Positions 45,944-55,127 of a stretch of DNA of 64,000 bases are shown here, in pieces (within the stretch, counting starts at the first letter, position 1; every line of letters starts with the position of its first letter). The stretch lies in NCBI GenBank assembly GCA_026986005.1, contig JALSPK010000194.1, positions 1 to 64,000 on the forward strand, written 5' to 3'. Under the pieces are notes generated by a model, which worked only from the letters and a program-made list of their open reading frames with translations, made no database searches and was not told where the DNA came from. A program made the position numbers and the translations under genes. The stretch is from Saprospiraceae bacterium. GTDB taxonomy: Bacteria; Bacteroidota; Bacteroidia; Chitinophagales; Saprospiraceae.

Positions 45944-47146
45944 TTACAATCCCAATTTTTTCCTAATATCTTTAGGTAATGCATTTTTATTTATAAATAT
46001 ATCCATTGTCTTGTATCTAAAATAGGGAAATGAAGCGAAGAAATATCCATTCAAATCATTAGTATCTCCCCATGAATTTTTTACTACAAAATACTTTTTC
46101 CCATTTTGATCCTTTACTATACCCACAATATGCATCCCATGATCATCTGTAGTCTCTTTGTTGTCAAAAGCAAGTTGACGTTCACTTTGTGTCACCCATT
46201 TTTCTTCTACCGGCTGTATAAATCCATTTTTAACTTTCTCACCATCTATATCAAAATACTTCTCTTTACTTCTTCTACTTTTAACACTATTTTCGTTCTT
46301 TGGAACAATTGCAAGCCCATTTCTATGTGAAAAACCTTTTTCGGATACGTCAGCTCCCCACCCGATTGTAAAACCGGAATTAATCGCGTACTCCGCTATT
46401 CTCATCAGATCGTCAAGAGGTACATTATAAACCTGATGAAAAGACCAATTATCAGGTAATTCAAACACAAATGGTTTGTAGAAAGGATGGTGATTATAAG
46501 AAGTTACCTCAATATAATCGTCCATATCCAAATTGAGATATTTAGCAAAAGATTTTGGTGTAAATTCTTTTCCATCAACAGTAAATTTGAAATCCTCAGT
46601 ATTCTCGGGCAATTCTCCAAGGTAAGCATCTACGACGGCTTTAAAGCCTTTTTGCCACGATGGAGTAAGCTTACCTCCTTGAGGTTTTTTCACAATAGCA
46701 TCGAGCATTGCTTTCAACTGGGCTACCATTTCAGAATGATTGTGTTTAGCTGATCCATAATGCAATCCTGAGTATACACTCTCAGGAACAATACCAAAAT
46801 TTTTGATTACATAAGGTATATCATGAAATTCACCTCCTTCACCAAAATTGAAATGACCGTCCATCCTAATATAATTTATTGCCTTTGGAAGATAAGCATT
46901 TCTCGCAATAAACATTTCAGAAAGATTAAAATGTCCTTTTCCCTTTCTCAGCAATTCTGCCTCCATAAATGATAATGAAGAAAAACTCCAGCAAGTACCG
47001 GTTCTATTTTGGTTTTGAACAGGGTTAACATCTAGGTGTTTCACTTCAGTAAAGCGATAGTCACTATCTTTTTTATTAACAATATCTTGACCGTTTATTA
47101 TATAAGTAACAAGCAATAGCGATAGTATTATGTAGTATTTTTCCAT
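45944..47146 (-). CDS. secreted C1-family cysteine aminopeptidase (PepC/bleomycin hydrolase-like)
   Basis: 400 residues with a signal peptide (cleavage near IINGQ). The catalytic Cys is in NRTGTCWSFSS (Cys52), the His in DDHGMHIVG (about 339) and the Asn in VVKNSWGD (about 357), the usual order of papain-like enzymes. The length and the LPDNWSFHQVYNVPLDDLM and AINSGFTIGWGADVS segments match the aminopeptidase C/bleomycin hydrolase branch. Unlike the cytoplasmic enzymes of other bacteria, this one has an export signal. A -7 element candidate TAATTTTG (47175-47168, minus) precedes it. Confidence 0.92.
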   Translation of the reverse strand: MEKYYIILSLLLVTYIINGQDIVNKKDSDYRFTEVKHLDVNPVQNQNRTGTCWSFSSLSFMEAELLRKGKGHFNLSEMFIARNAYLPKAINYIRMDGHFNFGEGGEFHDIPYVIKNFGIVPESVYSGLHYGSAKHNHSEMVAQLKAMLDAIVKKPQGGKLTPSWQKGFKAVVDAYLGELPENTEDFKFTVDGKEFTPKSFAKYLNLDMDDYIEVTSYNHHPFYKPFVFELPDNWSFHQVYNVPLDDLMRIAEYAINSGFTIGWGADVSEKGFSHRNGLAIVPKNENSVKSRRSKEKYFDIDGEKVKNGFIQPVEEKWVTQSERQLAFDNKETTDDHGMHIVGIVKDQNGKKYFVVKNSWGDTNDLNGYFFASFPYFRYKTMDIFINKNALPKDIRKKLGL

Positions 47147-47208
47147 AATTTATAGTTTTTTAATCGCCAAAATTAGTAAAATTATAGGATTTGTATATTT
47201 ATTTTATG

Positions 47209-47216
47209 TACTTTTG
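47209..47216 (+). promoter_or_regulatory. -7 promoter element TACTTTTG
   Basis: TACTTTTG matches TANNTTTG, with a TTG only 15 bp upstream (47191-47193), slightly short. It predicts a start about 10 nt before the small lipoprotein ATG, which supports this small gene being real. Confidence 0.45.
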
Positions 47217-47233
47217 CAAAAAATTTATTTGTA

Positions 47234-47440
47234 ATGAAAGTTTCTTTTAAAAAAGCGTTGATATTTTTTTTCTTCCTATCCCTAGGATTTACAGGACAGT
47301 CATGTTTTAAAAAAGGCTATGGATGTCCAGGTGAAAATGCGGTATTGAACGCTGATAAAGACGGGGAACTTTCTATGAAAAGAGGTAAAAGCAGATTATT
47401 TTCAAAAAAAATGAGAAAGAGGAGTAAAAGACGTCACTAA
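47234..47440 (+). CDS. small basic lipoprotein
   Basis: 68 residues. The signal peptide ends with a lipobox (FTGQSC, Cys24). The mature part starts CFKKGYGCPGENA and ends in a strongly basic run (SKKMRKRSKRRH). It has a promoter element, stands alone, and its CxKKGYGCP core looks conserved in pattern. No known function is recognised. A role in envelope binding to nucleic acid or polyanions could be guessed from the charge only. Confidence 0.7.
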   Translation: MKVSFKKALIFFFFLSLGFTGQSCFKKGYGCPGENAVLNADKDGELSMKRGKSRLFSKKMRKRSKRRH

Positions 47441-47490
47441 TTAATTTTCTATTATTTAAATCTATTTCATTCAAAAAGTCAAGCAGCTAA

Positions 47491-49143
47491 ATGATAAAAA
47501 GCCTTAGCATACAAAATTATGCCCTTATTGAGCAGTTGGATATGGAGCTATATCGGGGACTTAATATAATCACAGGAGAGACAGGTGCAGGCAAATCTAT
47601 ACTTCTAGGTTCATTGGAATTAGTGATGGGTAAACGAGCTGATTATGGCGTTTTGTTTGACAAAAAAAAGAAATGTATCGTCGAAGTCACTTATGATATT
47701 TCGAACTACAATTTAAAAGATTTTTTTTTAGAAAATGATTTGGATTACGACAATGAAATGATTGTAAGAAGAATCATCTCACCAAATGGAAAATCAAGAG
47801 CTTTTATCAATGATGAACCTGTAAACCTTAGCACACTAAAGGATCTCAGTAGTGATTTAATCCAAATGCATAGACAATTTGATAATCTGGAATTAAATAA
47901 CCCTGCTTATCAACTGAAATTAATTGATGTTTTTGGAGACAACAACACTTTATTGGAAAAATATAAAACTCTTTTCAAATCTTACAAAACCGACATAAAA
48001 GAACTCAATTCATTGCAAGAGGAAAACAATGCTTTCAAAAAAGAAATGCAATTCATAGAATATCAATATAGTGAACTCGAGGAAACATTTATTTCATTTG
48101 AAGACTTCAAGGAACTTGAAGATAGCTTCAGCAACCTTAACAATGCTGAAAGCATAAAATCCAACTTACTCAATGCTTACAATGAATTAGTAGAAGGTGA
48201 TTTTTCAATAATAAATAGAATAGATCCTATATTGTCAGATATCAATAATGTAGCACTAAAAAGTGACTTCTTTGACAAAACTAAGGAAAAGTTTTACGAT
48301 GCAATAGAAAATCTAAGGGAAGTTGCCAATGATTTCCTTAAAATATCAGAAAATACAGAATATGATGCTGAGAAAATTGCAGAATCAAAATCTAGATTGG
48401 ATAATCTGTACAGCCTGATGAATAAACACAAGGTGGATGATATCAGGCAATTGATAGAAATAAAAAACCAGTTGTACCAAAAGCTTCAAAAACACTTTGA
48501 CGTTGACAGAGAAATCAAAAGTTTATTGGCAAAAATAGACAAATCACAAAACAAACTGGATGAATATGCGAATAAATTGTCAACTAAAAGACAAAAATCA
48601 GCAATATCTTTCACAAAGAAGGTACTTAGCGTATTGAAAGATTTAGCTTTGCCACATTCGCAACTAAAAGTAGATATACAGAAAAGCGAAAATCTGAATG
48701 AAACTGGAAGAGACAGGGTTTTATTTTTATTTGCAGCCAATAAAGGAGGTGAGTTTAAATCAATAAAAGATGCAGCGTCAGGTGGTGAGTTATCTAGATT
48801 GGCATTGAGTATTGAATCCACAATAGCGGATAAGATGGCATTACCTACAATGATTTTTGATGAAATAGAAGCCGGTATTTCAGGAGAAGTAGCAAGAAAG
48901 ATGGGTATTATACTTAAAAACATGTCGGATAAACATCAGTTGATTAATATCACTCATTCGCCTCAGATAGCAGCTAAAGCAGACTATCATTATTTTGTAT
49001 TTAAAGAAATAGTAAAAGACAACACAAAAACTAATATACGATTACTCGGCAAAAAAGAGCGAATCGAAGAAATAGCCAAAATATTAAGTGGCGACCCTCC
49101 TACAAAAGGAGCATTGAAAAATGCAAAAGAATTAATTAACTAA
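47491..49143 (+). CDS. recN: DNA repair ATPase RecN
   Basis: 550 residues of the SMC-like RecN family. Walker A is ITGETGAGKSILLGS (about 28-42). The middle is a long coiled coil (about 150-370). The ABC signature is ASGGELSRLALSIE (about 430-443), followed by Walker B TMIFDEIEAGISG and the His switch NITHSPQIAAKA. It helps join double-strand breaks in recombination repair. fabI begins 10 bp after its stop. Confidence 0.97.
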   Translation: MIKSLSIQNYALIEQLDMELYRGLNIITGETGAGKSILLGSLELVMGKRADYGVLFDKKKKCIVEVTYDISNYNLKDFFLENDLDYDNEMIVRRIISPNGKSRAFINDEPVNLSTLKDLSSDLIQMHRQFDNLELNNPAYQLKLIDVFGDNNTLLEKYKTLFKSYKTDIKELNSLQEENNAFKKEMQFIEYQYSELEETFISFEDFKELEDSFSNLNNAESIKSNLLNAYNELVEGDFSIINRIDPILSDINNVALKSDFFDKTKEKFYDAIENLREVANDFLKISENTEYDAEKIAESKSRLDNLYSLMNKHKVDDIRQLIEIKNQLYQKLQKHFDVDREIKSLLAKIDKSQNKLDEYANKLSTKRQKSAISFTKKVLSVLKDLALPHSQLKVDIQKSENLNETGRDRVLFLFAANKGGEFKSIKDAASGGELSRLALSIESTIADKMALPTMIFDEIEAGISGEVARKMGIILKNMSDKHQLINITHSPQIAAKADYHYFVFKEIVKDNTKTNIRLLGKKERIEEIAKILSGDPPTKGALKNAKELIN

Positions 49144-49153
49144 AAATTAAAAA

Positions 49154-49975
49154 ATGGGATACGGATTATTAAAAGGAAAAAGAGGTGTTATTTTTGGAGC
49201 TTTGGATGATGACTCAATAGCAACACAAGTAGCTAAAAAAGCTATGGAAGAAGGTGCAGAAATCGTACTTACCAATGCTCCGGTAGCTTTTAGATTTGGT
49301 AAGATCCAAGCTTTGGCTACCGACCTTGGAGTAGAAGCCATACCGGCTGACGCTACTTCTGTTGAAGATTTGCAAAATCTTTTTACGCAAGCAGTTGAAA
49401 TATTAGGTGGGAAGATAGATTTTGTTCTTCACTCTATTGGAATGTCTCTAAACATAAGAAAAAATAGACCTTATTTTGACTTAAACTATGACTATATGCA
49501 AAAGACTTATGATATATCTGCTATATCATTTCACAAAATGATGCAGGTCGCATACAATCAAGATGCATTGTCAGATGGTGGCTCGATTGTGGCTTTGACA
49601 TATATTGCAGCAGACAGGACTTTCCCTTTCTATGGCGAGATGGCAGAAGCAAAAGCGATATTGGAGTCATATGCAAGAAGTTTTGGCTATCATTTGGGTG
49701 TAAATAAAAAGATACGTGTCAATACGGTATCCCAATCACCAACACTTACCAAAGCAGGAAGTGCAGTAAAAGGATTTAAAGAATTTTTTGAGTATTCGGA
49801 TAAAATGTCACCTCTTGGTAATGCCAATGCAGAATCTTGTGGAGAGTATTGCGTTACTCTCTTTTCGGACTTGACCAAAATGGTAACAATGCAAAATCTT
49901 TACCACGATGGAGGTTTCTCCAAAATGGGAATGAATCCCGGTATTATGACTGGAGAAACTCGCTGGGTAAGCTAG
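49154..49975 (+). CDS. fabI: enoyl-ACP reductase (NADH), FabI
   Basis: 273 residues. A short-chain-reductase-like FabI with nucleotide-binding start GVIFGALDDDSIATQVAKK (12-30), SIGMSLNIRKN, ALTYIAADRTFPFYGEMAEAKA (catalytic Tyr-x6-Lys, about 157-165) and the substrate-loop region SQSPTLTKAGSAVKGF. It reduces enoyl-ACP in the last step of each fatty-acid elongation cycle. It directly follows recN and ends 3 bp from the convergent transporter gene. Confidence 0.96.
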   Translation: MGYGLLKGKRGVIFGALDDDSIATQVAKKAMEEGAEIVLTNAPVAFRFGKIQALATDLGVEAIPADATSVEDLQNLFTQAVEILGGKIDFVLHSIGMSLNIRKNRPYFDLNYDYMQKTYDISAISFHKMMQVAYNQDALSDGGSIVALTYIAADRTFPFYGEMAEAKAILESYARSFGYHLGVNKKIRVNTVSQSPTLTKAGSAVKGFKEFFEYSDKMSPLGNANAESCGEYCVTLFSDLTKMVTMQNLYHDGGFSKMGMNPGIMTGETRWVS

Positions 49976-49978
49976 ATT

Positions 49979-51649
49979 TTATTCTTCCTTCAACCCAAAC
50001 TCAGGGTCTAATTCCCTATTCACGTACCACAATGCAATAAAACTGGGTATAGTACATACAATAACATATATGAAGAAATGGCTATACCCTAACATCTCTT
50101 GCACCCAACCACTAATCATCCCCGGTAGCATCATTCCTAATGCCATAAAACCTGTTGCAATTGCAAAATGAGCGGTTTTATATTTACTTTTACTAGCGAT
50201 GTAAAGCATATATAACATATATCCGGTAAAACCAAAACCGTATCCGAATTGTTCTACAGCAATCATACTATTGATTGTTAATAAATCTGATGGTTGTGCA
50301 TACGACATGTATATATACACGATATTAGGTAAATTGATAGCTAATGCCATCCACCATATCCACTTCTTAAGTCCATGTCGTGCTGCTAAGATACCGCCTG
50401 ATATCCCTCCTATTACCAATGCCAAAACCCCTACTGTCCCATAGGCAAACCCCTTTTCTGTCAAAGACAAAGCCAACCCTCCATTTTCCCTCGCATCCAA
50501 TAAAAACGGTGAGGCCATTTTAGTCAATTGAGATTCTGAAAACCTATACAATAGTAAAAAAGCAATCGCCGGGACAATCCCTTCAATCCTAAAAAACGAA
50601 GCCAATATCTGTCCATAAGATCCTTTAGAACCTTTTTTAGCTACAACATCAGACTCAGGATAAGGCAACAATATCCTATGATAAAAGGCAAGAATCAAAA
50701 AAATCAATGCCAAAACGCCTATGGATATCGACCATGCTAAAGATACATTTCCTGCTTTAACATCAAAATTTGCAACACTTGCCTTTTTTAGATTATGCTT
50801 CACTTTAATAGTAGCTATACGCGGTTTGTTCCAATTGTCCTTGGTAAATACAAACACACTCTGACCTGATAAATAAATATCTTTACTTCCGTCCTTTTGC
50901 CCAAAGGTCATCCTTACAGAATCTTCTCCCTCAGGCAACTCTGTCAGAAGGAAATAAACATTTATGGAGTCTATACTTGTTTCATCCCTATATAATGGCA
51001 ACACCACCTGCTCAGGAAATACTTTAATCTCAGGACTGATCTTATCATCCATTTTAGATTTAATAATATAGCTTTCCATTTGCTTTTCCCCATCTACTTG
51101 TTCATAGTCTGATTGAGATACAGTAGTCACTACTACCCTCCTGGATTCTAAGCCTGTATTATCTAGTATCAAGCCTGTAATTATAACCAACAACCCCAAT
51201 CCTGCTATCATCGCAAGTCTATAAAATGTACTTCTAATACCGGTAAAAAACGCTTGCTTTTTTTCACTCAACGCCAGCATATAAAATCCATCAGCAGCTA
51301 TATCATGAGTTGCCGATGTAAAAGCCATCAACCATAAAAACAATAAAGAAATAGGATACCACCAAGGCAAATGCAATGCTAAAGATACTCCCGCTAATGC
51401 AACAGCCAATACAATTTGCATACCAAAAATCCATTTTCTCTTAGTCGAAAATATATCTACAAACGGACTCCACAAAGGCTTAACCACCCAAGGCAGATAC
51501 AAAATAGATGTCCAAAATGCTAAAGAAGCATTTGAAACCCCCAATGTTTTATACATATCACTTGCTACAAACATAACAATAATATAAGGTATACCTTCAG
51601 CGAAATACAATGTAGGTATCCAAGACCAAGGAGAACGTTGTTTATTCAT
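49979..51649 (-). CDS. AmpG-like MFS transporter with beta-rich insert
   Basis: 556 residues. The N-terminal half carries the AmpG pattern: YFAEGIPYIIVM (about 15-26), LPWVVKPLWSPFVD (about 52-65) and TSATHDIAADGFYML (about 111-125). AmpG imports muropeptides. The protein is interrupted (about 163-305) by a soluble domain with Calx-beta/adhesin-like strands (SVFVFTKDNWNKPRIATIKV) that would face the periplasm. Six more membrane helices follow. No ampD or ampC gene is adjacent; the substrate could be muropeptide or another glycan. It converges on fabI. Confidence 0.85.
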   Translation of the reverse strand: MNKQRSPWSWIPTLYFAEGIPYIIVMFVASDMYKTLGVSNASLAFWTSILYLPWVVKPLWSPFVDIFSTKRKWIFGMQIVLAVALAGVSLALHLPWWYPISLLFLWLMAFTSATHDIAADGFYMLALSEKKQAFFTGIRSTFYRLAMIAGLGLLVIITGLILDNTGLESRRVVVTTVSQSDYEQVDGEKQMESYIIKSKMDDKISPEIKVFPEQVVLPLYRDETSIDSINVYFLLTELPEGEDSVRMTFGQKDGSKDIYLSGQSVFVFTKDNWNKPRIATIKVKHNLKKASVANFDVKAGNVSLAWSISIGVLALIFLILAFYHRILLPYPESDVVAKKGSKGSYGQILASFFRIEGIVPAIAFLLLYRFSESQLTKMASPFLLDARENGGLALSLTEKGFAYGTVGVLALVIGGISGGILAARHGLKKWIWWMALAINLPNIVYIYMSYAQPSDLLTINSMIAVEQFGYGFGFTGYMLYMLYIASKSKYKTAHFAIATGFMALGMMLPGMISGWVQEMLGYSHFFIYVIVCTIPSFIALWYVNRELDPEFGLKEE

Positions 51650-51749
51650 ATTACATTAAATTAAAATGCAATATATGAATTAATCAGAATTATCTATAAT
51701 AAATGTTTAATTATTAAAAAAAACATATCAAAATAGTTAGTTTCTGTCC

Positions 51750-51880
51750 ACCATTCGCGAGCATTTAATTTGCCCTTTCAGGGCGCAGTGGGGATTTTTA
51801 TTGTCGATGCCCGGGCATGCTTCCAGGATTGAAATAATTTGGGCTTTCAGCCCCGTAGGCTCTGGTATAATATTCAAACT
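51750..51880. repeat. REP-like palindromic intergenic repeat
   Basis: Three short palindromes stand in a GC-rich patch unlike the surroundings: GCCCTTTCAGGGC (51772-51784), ATGCCCGGGCAT (51807-51818) and GGGCTTTCAGCCC (51841-51853). The GCCC-TTTCA-GGGC and GGGC-TTTCA-GCCC pair resembles intergenic REP elements with the word CCTGAAAGGG that I associate with many Bacteroidetes, often mobilised by Y1-type TnpA-REP transposases. No transposase is in the window. Copies elsewhere in the genome are expected. Confidence 0.6.
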
Positions 51881-51884
51881 ATCC

Positions 51885-52110
51885 ACATCCTAATCCCTCT
51901 CCCCTTTAAAATAACTATAGCCACATTTTAGCTATGCAGCTATTATTCCTTTGTGTTACTTCGTGTCTTAGTGACAATCTATTTTGCCTTTTATCCTTTT
52001 CCTTTTGTCTTTTGAAACTTTGAACATGAAATCTCAAACTTTGAACTTGAAACTTTAATCTTTTGTATTTTATCTCTTGTTTTGACTCTTTTCGTGTATG
52101 CACTATAAAC
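51885..52110. repeat. low-complexity intergenic repeat of short words
   Basis: After the REP-like patch come degenerate short words: TTTGTGTTACTTCGTGTCTTAG, then alternating CTTTTG and TTTGAAC-like words such as AACTTTGAACTTGAAACTTT and a near copy just upstream. This is not coding: a 68-residue minus-strand frame (51915-52121) has the composition of the repeats and no domain. It resembles the degenerate word arrays common in Bacteroidetes intergenic DNA, and it shares the TTACTTCG word type with the array at 11659-12250. Confidence 0.5.
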
Positions 52111-52111
52111 T

Positions 52112-52145
52112 TTGGCAACAAATATTAAAAGTTTTATTACCTTTG
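52112..52145 (+). promoter_or_regulatory. promoter of the DHH gene (TTG-N23-TACCTTTG)
   Basis: TTG (52112-52114) and TACCTTTG (52138-52145) are 23 bp apart, at the upper limit of the usual spacing. The predicted start is near 52152, so ATG 52181 is the true start and an upstream in-frame ATG at 52112 is not used. Confidence 0.55.
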
Positions 52146-52180
52146 CGCTCTTAAAAACACAACAACCGGTTTTTATTGAT

Positions 52181-53176
52181 ATGGAAGGAATAGAAAATTT
52201 AATAAAAGAACTAGCTTATCCTAGAGATATAGCCATTTTTTCACATCGTAATCCCGATGGAGATGCTTTGGGTTCGACGATGGCGTTGAAGCTATATTTT
52301 GAGAAAATGGGGCATACGGCACAAATTATTTTTCCTAGTGAATTCCCTTCTATATATTCTTTTTTGCCCAAAACTGATGATGTAGTCATATTTGACTTTG
52401 AAAAAGAAAGATCCATTGATATAATTGAGCATGCAGAAATGATGTTCTTTTTAGACTTTAGCAGCTTGGATAGAATTGATAAAATAGGAGAATTAATCAT
52501 TGATAAAAAAGTAACTAAAGTTCATATTGACCATCATATAGATCCAGAACCTATTGCTAATTATGTATTGTCGGATACTACTTCAAGTTCGACTTCTGAA
52601 TTGGTTTTTGAATTTTTGTCCATGATTGACGGCAACAAAGAAATGGACATAGACATTGCAAAATGCTTAATGACCGGATTGATTACAGATACAGGTTCGT
52701 TTAGATATAGTACTACTTCCAAAACTTTTGAAGTAGCTTCTAAATTGATGAAATACGACTTGGACTTGAATTTTATTCAAAATAAAATTCATAACAGTCT
52801 TTCTGAAAAACAAATTAGAATTTTAGGACATGCATTGAATAAGCGACTTGAAATAATTCCTGAATTTTATACAGGTATTATCACATTGACGCGAAAAGAT
52901 TATCAAGATTTTGATATTCAAAGAGGAGATACTGAAGGTTTGGTCAACTATATATTGATGATGAACAATATAAAATTAGCTGCTTTAATTACGGAGCAAC
53001 CTACAATAGTTAAACTTTCTTTGCGTTCAAAAGGAGACATCTCCGTTCAGAAATTAGCTAGAGATAATTTCAAAGGAGGTGGGCATAAAAATGCTGCCGG
53101 TGGACATGCTTATGCAAAATTAGAATCGGTAGTGAATAAATTTAAATCAATATTACCTTTTTATATAAGGACATAA
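52181..53176 (+). CDS. DHH-family phosphoesterase (NrnA-like)
   Basis: 331 residues from ATG 52181. DHH motifs: SHRNPDGDALGSTMALKLYF (about 22-41, NPDGDA), FFLDFSSLDRI, KVHIDHHIDPEP (about 114-125, the DHH box), GLITDTGSFRYS and the DHHA1 end GGGHKNAAGGHA (about 304-315). The family includes NrnA-type nanoRNases/pAp phosphatases that degrade short oligoribonucleotides and 3',5'-pAp. The FKBP gene begins 11 bp downstream, forming an operon. Confidence 0.92.
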   Translation: MEGIENLIKELAYPRDIAIFSHRNPDGDALGSTMALKLYFEKMGHTAQIIFPSEFPSIYSFLPKTDDVVIFDFEKERSIDIIEHAEMMFFLDFSSLDRIDKIGELIIDKKVTKVHIDHHIDPEPIANYVLSDTTSSSTSELVFEFLSMIDGNKEMDIDIAKCLMTGLITDTGSFRYSTTSKTFEVASKLMKYDLDLNFIQNKIHNSLSEKQIRILGHALNKRLEIIPEFYTGIITLTRKDYQDFDIQRGDTEGLVNYILMMNNIKLAALITEQPTIVKLSLRSKGDISVQKLARDNFKGGGHKNAAGGHAYAKLESVVNKFKSILPFYIRT

Positions 53177-53187
53177 AGGACTAACAG

Positions 53188-54087
53188 ATGAAAAACATAC
53201 TTTTAATAACTTTATTAGTGTTGGGCATTGTTGCATGTCAAACCAAACCGAGTAATCTTCACCACCTCAAATACAATAAAGGTCAATATGAACTTATATT
53301 TAAAGCTAATGGTCAAAAAGCAAAACCCGGTGAATACGTTCAATATAGTGTACTATTAAAAGATAATAAGAATAAAGTATTTGTAGATAAAAGAAAAAAG
53401 AATGACCTGCTTAGAGAACAAATAATTGAAGATACCGCATTTTACAAAGATTTGACTGCTGCTGCAGAAGTTTTATATCAATTATCAAAAGGAGATAGCG
53501 CTATTTTATATATACCACTTGAAGAAAATGAAAAAATTAAGGAATTAGAACATTCTGATACATTAATTTTCCAACTAAAAGTCATTGATATTTTGGACAA
53601 AGAAAAGATGCGTGATATTATAGAAGACGAGTACTTAAAAAAAGAAGCAGAACAAACAGAAGCTAAGATAAAACAAATAGCAGTTGATCAGATAATAATG
53701 AAAACTTGGGATGATTATAACAAGGGAAAACTTAAAGGAAAATTAACAAAAACTAAAAGTGGCATTAAATATATTGTATTGGAAGAAGGTAACGGTGAAT
53801 TTGCAAAAAAAGGTCAAAAGGTAAAAATCGGCTTTTATGGTATGACACAAAAGGATGCAAGTGCATTTGAAAATTCATTCGGAAGAGACAAGGATCTTGA
53901 ATTGACTGTTGGGGCAAAACAAGTCATTCCAGGTTGGGATGAAGCTCTTACGAAGATGAACAAAGGAATGAAAGCCGTTTTTTTCATACCTTCAAAATTG
54001 GGTTTTGGCAAGCAGGGTAAAATGCCAATAATACCCCCTGATGCAGATTTGGTCTTTTACATAGAACTACATGAAATATCAAAATAG
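53188..54087 (+). CDS. FKBP-type peptidyl-prolyl isomerase lipoprotein
   Basis: 299 residues with a lipobox (LGIVAC, Cys17). An N-terminal half of unclear fold is followed by a coiled-coil linker (about 140-185) and a C-terminal FKBP domain (about 190-298: VLEEGNGEFAKKGQKVKIGFYG, VIPGWDEALTKMNKGMKAVFFIPS, PPDADLVFYIELHEI). The order matches Bacteroidetes gliding/FKBP lipoproteins. It should fold exported proteins at the periplasmic or outer-membrane surface. The next gene is a paralogue of equal length. Confidence 0.93.
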   Translation: MKNILLITLLVLGIVACQTKPSNLHHLKYNKGQYELIFKANGQKAKPGEYVQYSVLLKDNKNKVFVDKRKKNDLLREQIIEDTAFYKDLTAAAEVLYQLSKGDSAILYIPLEENEKIKELEHSDTLIFQLKVIDILDKEKMRDIIEDEYLKKEAEQTEAKIKQIAVDQIIMKTWDDYNKGKLKGKLTKTKSGIKYIVLEEGNGEFAKKGQKVKIGFYGMTQKDASAFENSFGRDKDLELTVGAKQVIPGWDEALTKMNKGMKAVFFIPSKLGFGKQGKMPIIPPDADLVFYIELHEISK

Positions 54088-54120
54088 AATCAATTATTAT
54101 ATTAATAAAAAATCAAAAAA

Positions 54121-55020
54121 ATGAGATTATCAATTATTATTTTACTAGCAGCTATCACTTTTGGTGCTTGTCAATCAGGTGAAAAATCAGGTAGCAAGAT
54201 TATTAAACTTAAACAGAGTGGTGCTGAATATACACTATTAAAAAAAGGAAAAGGCCAAAAAGGGAAAATAGGCGACTTCATTCTATTCAGTCTTTTTATA
54301 AAAGGCAACAACGGAAAAACTATTTTGGAGAGAATAGAAGAAGAAAAATGGGCAAAAGAAGAAATTAAAGCAGTTGACTCAACCACTATCCCTATTCTGG
54401 AGATGCTATATTCTCTTTCAGAAGGAGATAGCATAAAAATGTACAAAGCCTTAGAAGGAGACAAAAGAAGCCCAGGCTTAGAAGGTGTTGACACCTTGAT
54501 ATATTATATCAAAGCAGAACAAATCCTCAGTAAAGAGGATATGGATAAGAAAATAGCCGAAGAAAATGCGAAACAACAGGAAAAACTAAAGGGAGCAAAA
54601 GTAGTAGAAGAACAAATCGGAAAAAAAGTAGCAGATATATTAACTGAATACAAAGCAGGTAAACTCTCTTCTAAAATCCAAAAAACAGAAAATGGAGTTG
54701 AGTATTATATCAATGAAAAAGGAAACGGGCCAAAAGTGGAAAAAGGTAATAAAGTCGAAGTAGGATATTATGGAGTTTTAAAAGCAGATGGAAAAATGTT
54801 TGATAATTCATTTGGAAGAGCCCAAGATTTACCTTTTAGTGCCGGTATGGGGCAAATGATAAAAGGCTGGGATGAAGCAATGCTTTATTTGCACGAAGGA
54901 GACAAAGCTACTGTGTTTATTCCTTATGCTCAAGCTTATGGAGAAGCAGGAAGACCACCTGTGATTCCAGCAAAAGCTGATTTAGTATTTTATATCGAAG
55001 TACATAAAGTAAATAAATAG
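54121..55020 (+). CDS. FKBP-type peptidyl-prolyl isomerase lipoprotein (paralogue)
   Basis: 299 residues, exactly the length of its upstream neighbour. Lipobox ITFGAC (Cys17), same domain order: N-terminal region, Lys/Glu-rich linker (about 135-180) and FKBP domain (MIKGWDEAMLYLHEGDKATVFIPYAQAYGEAG, IPAKADLVFYIEVHKV). The active-site Tyr/Asp/Trp positions of FKBPs (VGYYG, FDNSFG, GWDEA) are kept. The two genes are 33 bp apart, a tandem duplication that has diverged. A terminator hairpin follows. Confidence 0.93.
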   Translation: MRLSIIILLAAITFGACQSGEKSGSKIIKLKQSGAEYTLLKKGKGQKGKIGDFILFSLFIKGNNGKTILERIEEEKWAKEEIKAVDSTTIPILEMLYSLSEGDSIKMYKALEGDKRSPGLEGVDTLIYYIKAEQILSKEDMDKKIAEENAKQQEKLKGAKVVEEQIGKKVADILTEYKAGKLSSKIQKTENGVEYYINEKGNGPKVEKGNKVEVGYYGVLKADGKMFDNSFGRAQDLPFSAGMGQMIKGWDEAMLYLHEGDKATVFIPYAQAYGEAGRPPVIPAKADLVFYIEVHKVNK

Positions 55021-55037
55021 TACTATTACTTAAACAC

Positions 55038-55089
55038 ATACACAGTCTTGAGCAAACAAATCATAAATAACTTGCTTAAGACCGTGTAT
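55038..55089 (+). terminator. terminator after the FKBP genes
   Basis: A long imperfect stem pairs ATACAC with GTGTAT and GTCTTGAGCAA with TTGCTTAAGAC (one mismatch and a G-U), around a ~19-nt loop, then a T-rich stretch. It lies 18 bp after the second FKBP stop and separates the DHH-FKBP operon from prfB. Confidence 0.6.
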
Positions 55090-55127
55090 TTTAGGTAATA
55101 TATATTTTTTTCATAAAAAAAAGGCAA

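Noticed and set aside
51915-52121. 68-residue minus-strand frame in the intergenic repeat region
   Set aside because: It is composed of the local word repeats, has no domain, and overlaps the promoter of the DHH gene.
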